NCBI RefSeq assembly: GCF_002874965.1
Contig: NZ_CP025624.1
Coordinates: forward strand, 4,712,001-4,776,000
Source: Pseudomonas sp. NC02
GTDB lineage: Bacteria; Pseudomonadota; Gammaproteobacteria; Pseudomonadales; Pseudomonadaceae
Direction of reading: 5' to 3'
DNA length: 64,000 nt
Numbering within the stretch: position 1 is the first letter of the stretch; the number at the start of each line of letters is the position of its first letter. Positions 44,425 through 53,551 of the stretch are shown piece after piece. The translations under genes and the position numbers were made by a program. The notes beneath the pieces were generated by a model. It did not search any database, was not told where the DNA came from, and saw only the letters and a list, made by a program, of their open reading frames with translations.

Positions 44425-45864
44425 ATGCGCGAGAAGTCGTCAGTCGACAGCCTGTTTTTGACCCGGGCCGGTTTCATTGAGTTCTTTGTTGTTTTCGTAA
44501 AATTGATGCACGGCCTCACCGCCGTTTTTCCAGCACTGATCCTGCTGTTTTATCCAGACCCGATGGCCCCCGAACTGCGCGCGCACTTTCTCGGCTTGCT
44601 GCTGTTTTTCGCGATCCTGACGATCATTCTGTTCCAGGCCATGGGGGTTTACTCCGAGGAGCTGTTCAGCAATCGCCTGCGGTTTCGCACCATGCTGGTG
44701 GCCTGGTCTTCGGCGTTTTGCATCCTGCTGTTCATGTACCAGATTCTGCTGATGTTCCCGCAGTTGAGCCCGCGCAACCTGGCGTTCTGGTTTATCACCA
44801 GCCTGGCGTTGTTCGGGCTGGAGCGGATGGTGATGCTGCGCCTGTTCCGCAACCTGATGGCCAACGGCAAATACCTGCAACGCACGGTGATCCTCGGCTT
44901 CACCGACACCGCCGTGCACGTGGCCGACCACCTGCAACGCAACGGCGATATCCGTTCCGGACTGATCGGTTTTATCGACGACCGCACCGAGCGCATCCCC
45001 AAGGAACTGAGCAACCTGCCGCTGCTGGGCAACACGCGCGACCTGGAAAAGCTGATCCGCTCCGAGCAGGTCAACCAGGTGATGATCACCCTGCCCTGGG
45101 CCGCCGAACAGCGGATCAACGGGCTGGTGAAGCGCCTGCGGCAGATGTCGGTCAACGTGATGCTGGTGCCCGACATGGCCGCCCTGCGTTATGGCCACAG
45201 CCGCATCACCGATGTGGGCGGCATCCTGATGTTCAACACCTCCCACGTGCCGCTGCGGGGCTGGTCGCCGTTTATCAAGCGCTGCGAAGACCTGATTCTG
45301 GCGACCCTGGGCCTGGTGGCGTTGTCGCCGATCATGCTGATCACGGCGATTGCCATCAAGCTCGATTCCAAGGGCCCGGTGCTGTTTCGCCAGAACCGTT
45401 TTGGCTACAACGACAACGTGATCCGGGTGTTCAAGTTCCGCTCGATGTACGCCGAGATGAGCGACTTCAACGCCGACCGCCAGACCACCCGCGGCGACCC
45501 GCGCATCACCCGCGTGGGCCGGATCATTCGCAAGACCAGCATCGATGAGCTGCCGCAGCTGTTCAACGTGCTGCTGGGCAACATGTCGATGGTCGGCCCG
45601 CGCCCGCACGCCACCGCGACCAAGGCCGCCGGCGTGCCCTACGAAGTTGCCGTGAGCGAGTACAGCTCGCGCCACCGGGTAAAACCGGGCATCACTGGCT
45701 GGGCGCAAATCAACGGCTATCGTGGTGAAACCGACACCCTGTTCAAAATCCAGAAACGCGTTGAGTACGACCTGGAGTACATCTCGAAGTGGTCGGTGTG
45801 GTTCGACTTGTACATCGTTTTCATGACGGTCCCGGCCGTCCTTTCGACCAAGGAAGTCTATTGA
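44425..45864 (+). CDS. pslA: PslA: undecaprenyl-phosphate sugar-1-phosphate transferase (WcaJ/WbaP type)
   Basis: 480 residues. Several N-terminal membrane segments, a nucleotide-binding-like middle domain ([21 protein letters not shown]), one more membrane segment ([24 protein letters not shown]), and the bacterial sugar transferase catalytic domain at the C-terminus ([49 protein letters not shown]). It starts Psl repeat-unit assembly on the lipid carrier. ATG 44425 has GAGGGA 7 nt upstream; the ATG at 44410 is in frame but poorly placed. TGATG joins it to pslB. Confidence 0.93.
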   Translation: MREKSSVDSLFLTRAGFIEFFVVFVKLMHGLTAVFPALILLFYPDPMAPELRAHFLGLLLFFAILTIILFQAMGVYSEELFSNRLRFRTMLVAWSSAFCILLFMYQILLMFPQLSPRNLAFWFITSLALFGLERMVMLRLFRNLMANGKYLQRTVILGFTDTAVHVADHLQRNGDIRSGLIGFIDDRTERIPKELSNLPLLGNTRDLEKLIRSEQVNQVMITLPWAAEQRINGLVKRLRQMSVNVMLVPDMAALRYGHSRITDVGGILMFNTSHVPLRGWSPFIKRCEDLILATLGLVALSPIMLITAIAIKLDSKGPVLFRQNRFGYNDNVIRVFKFRSMYAEMSDFNADRQTTRGDPRITRVGRIIRKTSIDELPQLFNVLLGNMSMVGPRPHATATKAAGVPYEVAVSEYSSRHRVKPGITGWAQINGYRGETDTLFKIQKRVEYDLEYISKWSVWFDLYIVFMTVPAVLSTKEVY

Positions 45865-47324
45865 TGAACACCCTCAACGGCTTGATTCCCTGCATCATTT
45901 CCGGTGGTTCGGGCACCCGGCTGTGGCCGGTGTCGCGGCAGAACATGCCCAAGCCTTTCATGCGCATGCGTGATGACCAGAGCCTGCTGCAGAAGACGTT
46001 CCTGCGGGCCAGTCACCTGCCGGGCGTGGAAAGCGTGCTGACGGTGACCAACCGCGACCTGCTGTTTCGCACCCTCGATGACTACCGCGTGGTCAACAAG
46101 GCCCATCTGGCCCTTGACCTGTTGCTGGAGCCGTTCGGGCGCAACACCGCCGCCGCCATCGCCGTGGCCGCCCTGCATGTACAGGAAAACTTCGGCAGCG
46201 AGGCGCAGTTGCTGATCCTGCCCGCCGACCATCTGATTCTTGATGAAAGCGCCTTCGCCGATGCCGTCACCCAGGCCCGCGAACTGGCGGAGGCCGGCTA
46301 CCTGGTGACGTTCGGCATCCAGCCCGACCACCCGGAAACCGGCTTCGGCTATATCGAACAAGGCGAGGCGCTGGGCCAGGGGTTCCGGGTCAAGCGCTTC
46401 GTCGAGAAGCCCGACCTGGCCACCGCCCAGGGCTATCTGGACGGCGGCAAGCACCTGTGGAATGCCGGGATGTTCTGCTTCAAGGCCGGTACATTGCTGG
46501 AGGAACTGGCGCTGCACGCCCCCGCCGTGCTGGACGCCGCCAAGGCCGCCCTCGAGCACGGCCACAGCCTGAACAACAACAGTTGCCGTCAGCGCGAGCT
46601 GAACGCTGAAGGTTTCGGCGCGGCGCCCGACATCTCGATCGACGTGTCGCTGATGGAAAAATCCGCGCAAGTGGCGGTGGTGCCCTGCGACATCGGCTGG
46701 AGTGATATCGGTTCCTGGGACGCGGTGCGCCAACTCACCCCCAGCGACGCCAACGGCAACCAGGTCAATGGCCAGGCGATCCTGCATGACGTGCACAACT
46801 GCTACATCGACTCGCCCAAGCGCGTGCTGGGCGCAGTGGGCGTGCGCGACCTGATCGTCGTCGACACCCCGGATGCGATCCTGATTGCCGACGCCAAGCG
46901 CAGCCAGGACGTGCGCTACATCGTCGCCGAGCTCAAGCGCCAGGACCATCCGGCATTCAGCCTGCACCGCACTGTCACCCGGCCGTGGGGCACCTACACC
47001 GTGCTGGAAGAAAGCAGCCGCTTCAAGATCAAGCGCATCGTGGTCAAGCCCCAGGCCTCGCTGTCCCTGCAAATGCACCATCACCGCAGCGAGCACTGGG
47101 TAGTGGTCAGCGGCGCGGCGATGATTACCAACGGCGACCGTGAATTCCTGATCAACGCCAACGAGTCCACCTACATTCCGGCCGGGCACAAGCACCGCCT
47201 GACCAACCCCGGCATCATCGACCTGGTGATGATCGAGGTGCAGAGCGGCGAGTACCTGGGCGAAGACGACATTGTGCGTTTTGACGACATCTACGGCCGG
47301 GCTCCGGCCGAAGTGAAGAAGTGA
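45864..47324 (+). CDS. pslB: PslB: bifunctional mannose-6-phosphate isomerase / mannose-1-phosphate guanylyltransferase
   Basis: 486 residues. The pyrophosphorylase signature is IPCIISGGSGTRLWPVSRQNMPK at the N-terminus, with VEKPD in the middle. The C-terminal type II PMI cupin has SLQMHHHRSEHWVVVSGAAMI. It makes GDP-mannose, the main Psl precursor. The start overlaps the pslA stop by 1 nt and its own stop overlaps pslC in the same way. Confidence 0.93.
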   Translation: MNTLNGLIPCIISGGSGTRLWPVSRQNMPKPFMRMRDDQSLLQKTFLRASHLPGVESVLTVTNRDLLFRTLDDYRVVNKAHLALDLLLEPFGRNTAAAIAVAALHVQENFGSEAQLLILPADHLILDESAFADAVTQARELAEAGYLVTFGIQPDHPETGFGYIEQGEALGQGFRVKRFVEKPDLATAQGYLDGGKHLWNAGMFCFKAGTLLEELALHAPAVLDAAKAALEHGHSLNNNSCRQRELNAEGFGAAPDISIDVSLMEKSAQVAVVPCDIGWSDIGSWDAVRQLTPSDANGNQVNGQAILHDVHNCYIDSPKRVLGAVGVRDLIVVDTPDAILIADAKRSQDVRYIVAELKRQDHPAFSLHRTVTRPWGTYTVLEESSRFKIKRIVVKPQASLSLQMHHHRSEHWVVVSGAAMITNGDREFLINANESTYIPAGHKHRLTNPGIIDLVMIEVQSGEYLGEDDIVRFDDIYGRAPAEVKK

Positions 47325-48235
47325 TGCGTACCGCCCTGATCATCCCGACCCGCAACGCTTCCAGCCACCTCGACCGGCTGCTGCCGGCGCTGCGCATGCA
47401 AACCCTGCAACCGGACGAAACCCTGGTGGTCGACAGCGCTTCCAGCGATGACACCGTGGCGCGTTTTCGCGAGTTCGGCGTACGGGTCGAAGTGATCGAT
47501 GCCAAGGACTTCAACCATGGCGGCACCCGCCGCTGGGCCAGCGAGCAAGTCGACGGCGACGCGCTGATCGTGATGACCCAGGACGCGATCCCCGCCGAAC
47601 CCGAGACGTTCGCCAACCTGGTGGGCGAACTGGAACTGGACCCGCTCAACGGCGTCGCTTACGGCCGCCAGTTGCCGCACCCGGATGCCGGCGTGCTGGG
47701 CGCCCAGTCACGCCACTTCAATTACCCGCCGCAAAGCCGCAGCAAAAGCCTGGCTGATGCGCCGGAGCTGGGGATCAAGACCTGCTTCAGCTCGGATTCG
47801 TTTTCGGTGTACCGGCGCAGCGCCCTGCAAGCCGTCGGTGGCTTCCCCGCGGATGTGATCGGCAGCGAGGACGCCTACGTCGCCGCCCGCATGCTGCTGG
47901 AAGGCTACAAGGTGCGCTACGCCGCCACCGCCCTGGTCTATCACTCCCACGATTACCGTCTCATGGATGAGTTTCACCGCTACTTCGACATTGGCGTTTT
48001 CTACGGCCGCGAGCCGTGGATCCGCCAGGCTTTTGGCGATGCCGGCGGTGAAGGTAAACGCTATGTACTGGCCGAGCTTCGAGCGTTACGCGAAGCCGGT
48101 GCATTGCACCGCGTACCCGAAGTACTGGTGCGCAGCGCGTTCAAATTGCTCGGCTACCGGCTGGGCCATCTGGAGCGCCAGCTCCCCCTCGCCCTCAAGC
48201 GGCGCATCAGCATGTTCCCCGGTTATTGGAGGTGA
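47324..48235 (+). CDS. pslC: PslC: family 2 glycosyltransferase (rhamnosyltransferase-like)
   Basis: 303 residues, GT2 fold: IIPTRNASSHLDRLLPALRMQTLQPDETLVVDSASSDDTV, a DxD-like region (MTQDAIPAE), and IGSEDAYVAARMLLEGYKVRY. It adds one sugar of the Psl repeat (mannose, rhamnose, glucose) on the cytoplasmic face. Which linkage it makes is not known from sequence. It is coupled on both sides, by TGATG upstream and 5 nt to pslD. Confidence 0.88.
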   Translation: MRTALIIPTRNASSHLDRLLPALRMQTLQPDETLVVDSASSDDTVARFREFGVRVEVIDAKDFNHGGTRRWASEQVDGDALIVMTQDAIPAEPETFANLVGELELDPLNGVAYGRQLPHPDAGVLGAQSRHFNYPPQSRSKSLADAPELGIKTCFSSDSFSVYRRSALQAVGGFPADVIGSEDAYVAARMLLEGYKVRYAATALVYHSHDYRLMDEFHRYFDIGVFYGREPWIRQAFGDAGGEGKRYVLAELRALREAGALHRVPEVLVRSAFKLLGYRLGHLERQLPLALKRRISMFPGYWR

Positions 48236-48240
48236 GCATC

Positions 48241-49029
48241 ATGACCTACAGGAAGACCCCTTTGATGAAACGAACCTTGCTCGTCCTGGCCATGATGGCA
48301 TTGGCCGCCTGCAATACGCCCGCGCGGATCGTCGCGCCCGATGGCAAGACGGTGGACGAGGGCAAGCAGGCCCTCGATCGCATGGCCCAACTGCCACCGG
48401 CGGTGGAGCGGATCCGCATCGGCGACCAGTTGCGGATTGTCCGCGATGCCGGGGAAATGCCAACCCTGTCGGCGTTCAACGTCAGCACGATTTACGAACT
48501 GACGCTGTACACCGTGCAGAACGACGGCAAGATCAACTATCCCTTCCTGGGGCCGATCCAGGTGGCGCGGCGCACGCCGGCGGAAGTCGCCGCCGAGCTG
48601 AGCCAGAAACTCGCACCGGTGTATCGCGAGCCTCGGGTGACGGTGAACATCAACCAGGCGCCGGGCAACACGGTGATCGTCGGCGGCGCGGTATTAAACC
48701 CGTCGGCTATCTCCATCGCCACGGCCCCGACCATGGAGCAGGCGATTCTCGGTGCCGGCGGCGTGAGCTCGGTGGGCAACGCGAGCATGGTCGCCCTGCT
48801 GCGTGAAGATGGCCAAGGCGTCTACCACGCCTACTTCCTCGATTTCAGCCAGTACCTGAAGAACGGCGCACTGGGCCGCAAGCCCGTGGCGCTGCAACGC
48901 GGTGACGTGGTGTTTGTACCCAAGTCCAACGTCGGCGAACGGATCCAAGGCGTGGACACTTACCTGAACCAGCTGATTCCCTTCACCAAATCCATTGGTG
49001 TGGGCTACAGCTACACCACGAACCACTAA
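48241..49029 (+). CDS. pslD: PslD: Wza-like outer-membrane polysaccharide export lipoprotein
   Basis: 262 residues. Lipobox LAAC with Cys24 after a short hydrophobic signal, then the polysaccharide-export domain (RIRIGDQLRIVRDAG and LYTVQNDGKINYPFLGPIQVARRTPAEVAAELSQKL) and a SLBB-like repeat (NQAPGNTVIVGGAVLNPSAI). It forms the outer-membrane exit of the Psl export machine. GGAGGTGA precedes ATG 48241; the ATG at 48265 is a weaker alternative that would still include the lipobox. Confidence 0.92.
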   Translation: MTYRKTPLMKRTLLVLAMMALAACNTPARIVAPDGKTVDEGKQALDRMAQLPPAVERIRIGDQLRIVRDAGEMPTLSAFNVSTIYELTLYTVQNDGKINYPFLGPIQVARRTPAEVAAELSQKLAPVYREPRVTVNINQAPGNTVIVGGAVLNPSAISIATAPTMEQAILGAGGVSSVGNASMVALLREDGQGVYHAYFLDFSQYLKNGALGRKPVALQRGDVVFVPKSNVGERIQGVDTYLNQLIPFTKSIGVGYSYTTNH

Positions 49030-49043
49030 AGGAGCGACATCCC

Positions 49044-51035
49044 ATGATCGAGATCCGTTCTTTTCGTGATCTTCTGCGTCTGTTCTTCATCTTCAAGCAC
49101 GAGTTCAAACTGGCGGCGATTGCCGCGCTGGTGATCATTTTGCTGGGGGCGTTCCTGCTGCCGGCCAAGTATGAATCCACCGCGCGATTGCTGGTAAAAC
49201 CAGGGCGTGACTCGACGATGCCGATCGAGGTCGACAACCGTCAGCCAATCGTCATGCCGAGCACCCAGCGCGACCCGATTGTCGACGAAGAGCGCCTGCT
49301 GACCGGCCGCCCTATCGTGCGTGCAGTGGCCGAGCATTACCTCGACGTGATGGACAAGATGCAGCCGCCGGAAGGCGTGTGGAAGCGCACCAAGTGGTAC
49401 GTCAAGAAAGGCATCAGTGCCGTATTTGACGGTGTGCGAGTGGTGCTGGAAACCGTTGGCATCGTCGAAGAAACCACCCCGGTGGAACGCCTGGCGAAAA
49501 GCCTGGAGAAAAACTTCGAAGTGACCCACGCCATCGGCTCTACGGTGATGGACATCAGCTTCCGCTGGGATGACCCGCAAATCGCCCAGGCGGTGGTCAA
49601 GGATTGGGTCGAGACCTACATCGACGAGCGCACCCAGGCGTTGGGCCGCAAGAGCCTGTATGCGTTCTATGAAGGCCAGGTGTCTTCCAGCGCTGCGCAG
49701 ATCAAGAGCTACAAGGAGCAGATCCTCGCGCACTTGAACGACATCGGCGCCTCGAGCATCACCGATCGCCTGGAAGACTTGTCCGAGCGGATCAACGTGC
49801 TGCGTGGCGAGGTGTTCAACTCCACTCGGCTGATCGCTTCCTCCGACGTGGCGTTGCAGAGCACCCGTGACCAACTCAAGGGCCAGCCCAAAGAGGTGAC
49901 CACGGTTCGCCAGATCGCGTTGAACCCGCAGCAACAAGACTTGCGTCGCCTGCTGAACCAGAAGCTCCTGGAAAAAGCCGACATGATGCGTACCTATACG
50001 GATAACGCGCCGCCGGTCAAAGCCCTGGACGCTTCGATCCGTGCCATGCAGGCCCAGGTCGCCGGTGAAAGCGACACGGTGCAAAGCTCCGAGAACCGCG
50101 CGCCGAACACCCTGGAAATCCACCTGCAACGGGTACTGCTGGATGAGACCAGCCGCAACCAGTCGCTGCGTACACAGTTGGTGCAACAGCAGAAGCAACT
50201 GACTGAACTGGAAGCCCAGCGCAAGGACGCCCTGGCCATCGAGCCGGAACTGGCGCGCCTGGCCCGTGAGTTGAACGGCACCGAGAAAAACTACGCGCTG
50301 TATGTCGACAGCCTGGAAAAATCGCGGATCGACCGTGAACTGGACAAGAGCCAGATCAGTAACATCGCGGTGATCGAAGAAGCTACCCTGAACCCTGGGC
50401 GCGTCTTCCCGAAAACCCTGCTGATGCTGTTGCTGGCGATCCCGTTCTCCATCGTGGTCGGCTTGCTGGTGATCTACCTGTGCTACCTGCTGGATCAACG
50501 GATCCACGACGGCGGCCTGGTGGAAGGCAAATTCGGCCTGCCGCTGTGGACCACGCTGCCGGAGTTGGACACCAGCACCGCGCAAAGCACCAACGCCTTC
50601 AACGCGAGCATCTATCGCCTGTATGGGTTGCTGCCGCTGGAGCGTATTGCCGAACAGGGCCTGACCCTGGGGCTGACCTCGGCACGGCACGGTGAAGGCG
50701 TGAGCTTTATCGTCGAGCAGTTGCGCCAGTTGCTGGAAGAGAACGGCGTGCGGGTGCGGATCGGCGGGGTTGAGCCGGCGATTCCGGGCCAGGTGGTACT
50801 GCTGGATGCTTCGGCGCTGCTGGACAATCGTGATGCGTTCATCAACCTGCGCCGTGCCGACCTGATTGCGCTGGTAGTGGAAGCGCAAAAAAGCACGGTA
50901 CCGGTGGTGGAACACGCACTGTCGATCCTCACCACGGCGTTCGGCAAGGTCGATGGCATTATCATCAACCGCCGCAAGTTCGAGGTACCGGTCAAGGTGC
51001 TGAAAACCATCGCCAAATACCGGGGTTCGTTCTGA
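49044..51035 (+). CDS. pslE: PslE: Wzz/GNVR-type polysaccharide co-polymerase with degenerate kinase-like domain
   Basis: 663 residues. N-terminal Wzz domain and membrane segment (about 20-50), long periplasmic coiled coil (about 230-440), second membrane segment (LLMLLLAIPFSIVVGLLVIYLCYLL), then a C-terminal cytoplasmic domain. This ends like a bacterial tyrosine kinase/ParA domain (LTLGLTSARHGEGVSFIVEQLRQLL, VVLLDASALL, GIIINRRKF). In the Walker A position it reads S-A-R-H-G-E-G-V-S, with Val where the essential Lys should be, so ATP hydrolysis is unlikely. It controls chain length and export together with PslD. Confidence 0.9.
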   Translation: MIEIRSFRDLLRLFFIFKHEFKLAAIAALVIILLGAFLLPAKYESTARLLVKPGRDSTMPIEVDNRQPIVMPSTQRDPIVDEERLLTGRPIVRAVAEHYLDVMDKMQPPEGVWKRTKWYVKKGISAVFDGVRVVLETVGIVEETTPVERLAKSLEKNFEVTHAIGSTVMDISFRWDDPQIAQAVVKDWVETYIDERTQALGRKSLYAFYEGQVSSSAAQIKSYKEQILAHLNDIGASSITDRLEDLSERINVLRGEVFNSTRLIASSDVALQSTRDQLKGQPKEVTTVRQIALNPQQQDLRRLLNQKLLEKADMMRTYTDNAPPVKALDASIRAMQAQVAGESDTVQSSENRAPNTLEIHLQRVLLDETSRNQSLRTQLVQQQKQLTELEAQRKDALAIEPELARLARELNGTEKNYALYVDSLEKSRIDRELDKSQISNIAVIEEATLNPGRVFPKTLLMLLLAIPFSIVVGLLVIYLCYLLDQRIHDGGLVEGKFGLPLWTTLPELDTSTAQSTNAFNASIYRLYGLLPLERIAEQGLTLGLTSARHGEGVSFIVEQLRQLLEENGVRVRIGGVEPAIPGQVVLLDASALLDNRDAFINLRRADLIALVVEAQKSTVPVVEHALSILTTAFGKVDGIIINRRKFEVPVKVLKTIAKYRGSF

Positions 51036-52225
51036 TGCGCATCGCCCTGCTCGCTCCCCTGCCGCCGGAAAAGAACGGGATCGCCGACTACGCGAACCAC
51101 TTCAAGACGGCACTGGAGCAACTGGGCGTCGAGGTGGCTACGCCCTTGACGGGCGTGGTCGGCAGCACGGCGGCGATCAAGCAAGCCATTGCCGGTTTCG
51201 ACTGGCAGGGTGTTGACCTGGTCCACGCGGAGCTGGGCGGTGGGCGGCTGGGGGAGTTCCTGGCCCTGCGCGAATTGCGCAAGGCCTACCCCGCCCTGCC
51301 GTTGACCGCCACGGTGCATGACCCGGAACGCATGGTCTGGCGGCGCGAGCAATTGCCCTTTCCGCTGAACCTGCTGGAATCCTTGCCCAGCCCATTGCCC
51401 CAGGCGGCAGTGGTGCTGGCCGATCCCTTGACCCTGCGCGAAGAACGTCACGTCGCCCAGGGCCTGACCCGGCTGGTGACCCTCACCCGCCTGGGCGCCG
51501 ACTGCCTGACGGCGCGCATGCAATTGCCCGCCGGCAAGGTGGCGGTGATCAACCACGCCAACCTGGATATCCCGCCGGTGGCCTTGCCGCCGCTGGACAC
51601 GCTGCACCTGTTGTATTTCGGTTTTATCTACCGTGGCAAAGGCATCGAAGACCTGTTGCAGGCCCTGGCCGCCGCCTTCGAAAAAGCCCCCGAATTGCGT
51701 GACCGTGTGCGCCTGACCCTGGCCGGTGGCACTGCCGCCGAAATGGCGTTTGGCACAGGCGGCAATTACCTGGAGCAGTTGAACAGCCAGATTGCCGAAC
51801 TCGGCCTGGCAGGCTCCATCGACTGGCGGCTGAATTTGCCGGCCAGCGAGATCCCGCAGACGATCCAGGCGCACCATGTGATGGTGCTGCCGTATCGCGA
51901 ATCGAAAAAGCTCGGCCTGCTGGGCCGCCAGCGCGGCACCAGCGGCGCATTGTCCTGGGCTGCCGCCTGCGGGCGCGGCGCGATCACCTCCGATGCCAGG
52001 GCGTTTGCCGAGGAAGTCGCCAGCGGCAATGGCGCCATCTATCCACAAGGCGATGTAGCCGCCTTGAGCGAACAACTGCTGCGGCTCGCACGCAACCCGC
52101 ACATGGCCACGGACTGGGCCGCACGCGCCGCCGCCATAGGCCGCGAACGGTTGTGGCCAGTGACCGCGCAGAAGTTCGCGAGCCTGTTTGAGCAAACCGT
52201 TGCAGGAGGCAACCATGGCGCGTAA
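51035..52225 (+). CDS. pslF: PslF: GT4 glycosyltransferase
   Basis: 396 residues with a GT-B fold. N-terminal RIALLAPLPPEKNGIADYANHFKTALEQLG, then LLYFGFIYRGKGIEDLLQALAAAF and the donor-site region HHVMVLPYRESKKLGLLGRQRGTSGALSWAAACGRGAI. It adds a sugar, probably mannose, to the growing Psl unit. Its start overlaps the pslE stop by 1 nt and its end overlaps pslG by 11 nt. Confidence 0.88.
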   Translation: MRIALLAPLPPEKNGIADYANHFKTALEQLGVEVATPLTGVVGSTAAIKQAIAGFDWQGVDLVHAELGGGRLGEFLALRELRKAYPALPLTATVHDPERMVWRREQLPFPLNLLESLPSPLPQAAVVLADPLTLREERHVAQGLTRLVTLTRLGADCLTARMQLPAGKVAVINHANLDIPPVALPPLDTLHLLYFGFIYRGKGIEDLLQALAAAFEKAPELRDRVRLTLAGGTAAEMAFGTGGNYLEQLNSQIAELGLAGSIDWRLNLPASEIPQTIQAHHVMVLPYRESKKLGLLGRQRGTSGALSWAAACGRGAITSDARAFAEEVASGNGAIYPQGDVAALSEQLLRLARNPHMATDWAARAAAIGRERLWPVTAQKFASLFEQTVAGGNHGA

Positions 52226-53543
52226 ACGGACTTACCTCGCTACCCTCGCAGTCGTCGCTGCGCTGGGTTTGACCGCCTTTCTCTGGGGCCGCCCGGCCGA
52301 TGCCGAGAGCCATGTGCTCAAGGGCAGCAAAGAGGTCGTGTGGAAGGACTTCCTGGGGGTGAACGCGCAGTTCCTGTGGTTCAGCCCCGAGCGTTATCAG
52401 AAGCAGATCGACCGCCTCAAGGCCCTGGGCCTGGAGTGGGTGCGCCTGGACCTGCACTGGGACCAGCTGGAAACCGCCGAGAACCAGTACAACGTCGCGA
52501 CCCTCGACGAACTGGTGAACAAGCTGCAGCAGAACCAGATCAAGTCGGTGTTCTACCTGGTGGGCTCGGCGAAGTTCGCCACCACCGCGCCCGCCTCCTC
52601 GCCGTACCAGGACCAGTTCCCGCCCAAGGACCCGAATATCTTCGCCAACCGCATGGCATTGCTGGAACAGCGTTACCCCAGCGTAGATGCGTGGCAGGTG
52701 TGGAACGAACCGAACCTGCTGGGGTTCTGGCGCCCCGCCGCCGACCCGGCCGGCTATGCGAACCTGTTGCAAGTCACCGCCGCCGCGTTGCGGGTGGTGA
52801 ACCCGAACAAACCGGTGGTGGCCGCCGGCATGGCATTCTTCAGCGAAATGCCCAACGGCCAGAACATGCTCGACGGGCTGCTGCAACGGGGCGTGCCGAG
52901 CCTGAATACCATCATGTCCTATCACCCCTACACCCAATTGCCCGAAGGCAACACGCCGTCGAACCTCGACTTTGTCGAAAAAACCAGCGCCCTCAACCAG
53001 AAGCTGCGGGCGGCCGGGGTGAATACCCTGTGGAGCACCGAGTGGGGCTGGTCGACCTACAAAGGCCCGAAAGAGGTGCAGGACTTCATCACCACCCAGG
53101 GCCAGGCCGACTACATCGTGCGCCGCGTCGCGCTGATGAGCGCGCTGGATTTCGACAAGATCTTCCTGTTCACCCTGAGCGACCTGGACCAGCGCGCCAG
53201 CGTGCGCGACCAGAGTTATGGCTTGCTCGACATCGACGCCAACCCCAAGCCGTCGTACACCGCGCTGCAGAATTTCCTGCAGGTGAGCGGGCCCAAATTG
53301 ACCCCCGGCGACCCACCCACCGCCGATCAGTTGCCCGATGGCCTGTTCAGCATCGGCTGGTCCCGTGCCGACGGGCGCAAAGTGTGGTTTTTCTGGTCGG
53401 CCCGTGGCGGCAGCGCGCACTTGCCGGGCATGACCACCGCCACTTTGTATGACCCGTTGCGCGGCACCGAAACACCCTTGAGTGGCACCAATGGACTGGA
53501 CGTACCGGTCAAGCCGAACCTGCAAATTCTGTTATGGGATTGA
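52215..53543 (+). CDS. pslG: PslG: GH39-type glycoside hydrolase
   Basis: 442 residues: N-terminal membrane anchor (about 5-24), then a (beta/alpha)8 domain. The acid/base Glu165 is in WNEPN and the nucleophile Glu276 in STEWGW; by my count both fall at the same numbers as reported for P. aeruginosa PslG. A C-terminal beta domain follows. It cleaves Psl in the periplasm and affects biofilm formation and dispersal. AGGAGG precedes ATG 52215. Confidence 0.93.
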   Translation: MARKRTYLATLAVVAALGLTAFLWGRPADAESHVLKGSKEVVWKDFLGVNAQFLWFSPERYQKQIDRLKALGLEWVRLDLHWDQLETAENQYNVATLDELVNKLQQNQIKSVFYLVGSAKFATTAPASSPYQDQFPPKDPNIFANRMALLEQRYPSVDAWQVWNEPNLLGFWRPAADPAGYANLLQVTAAALRVVNPNKPVVAAGMAFFSEMPNGQNMLDGLLQRGVPSLNTIMSYHPYTQLPEGNTPSNLDFVEKTSALNQKLRAAGVNTLWSTEWGWSTYKGPKEVQDFITTQGQADYIVRRVALMSALDFDKIFLFTLSDLDQRASVRDQSYGLLDIDANPKPSYTALQNFLQVSGPKLTPGDPPTADQLPDGLFSIGWSRADGRKVWFFWSARGGSAHLPGMTTATLYDPLRGTETPLSGTNGLDVPVKPNLQILLWD

Positions 53544-53551
53544 AGCCACCC

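Noticed and set aside
49026..50915. 629-codon minus-strand frame
   Set aside because: Shadow of pslE; His/Gln-rich with no domain.
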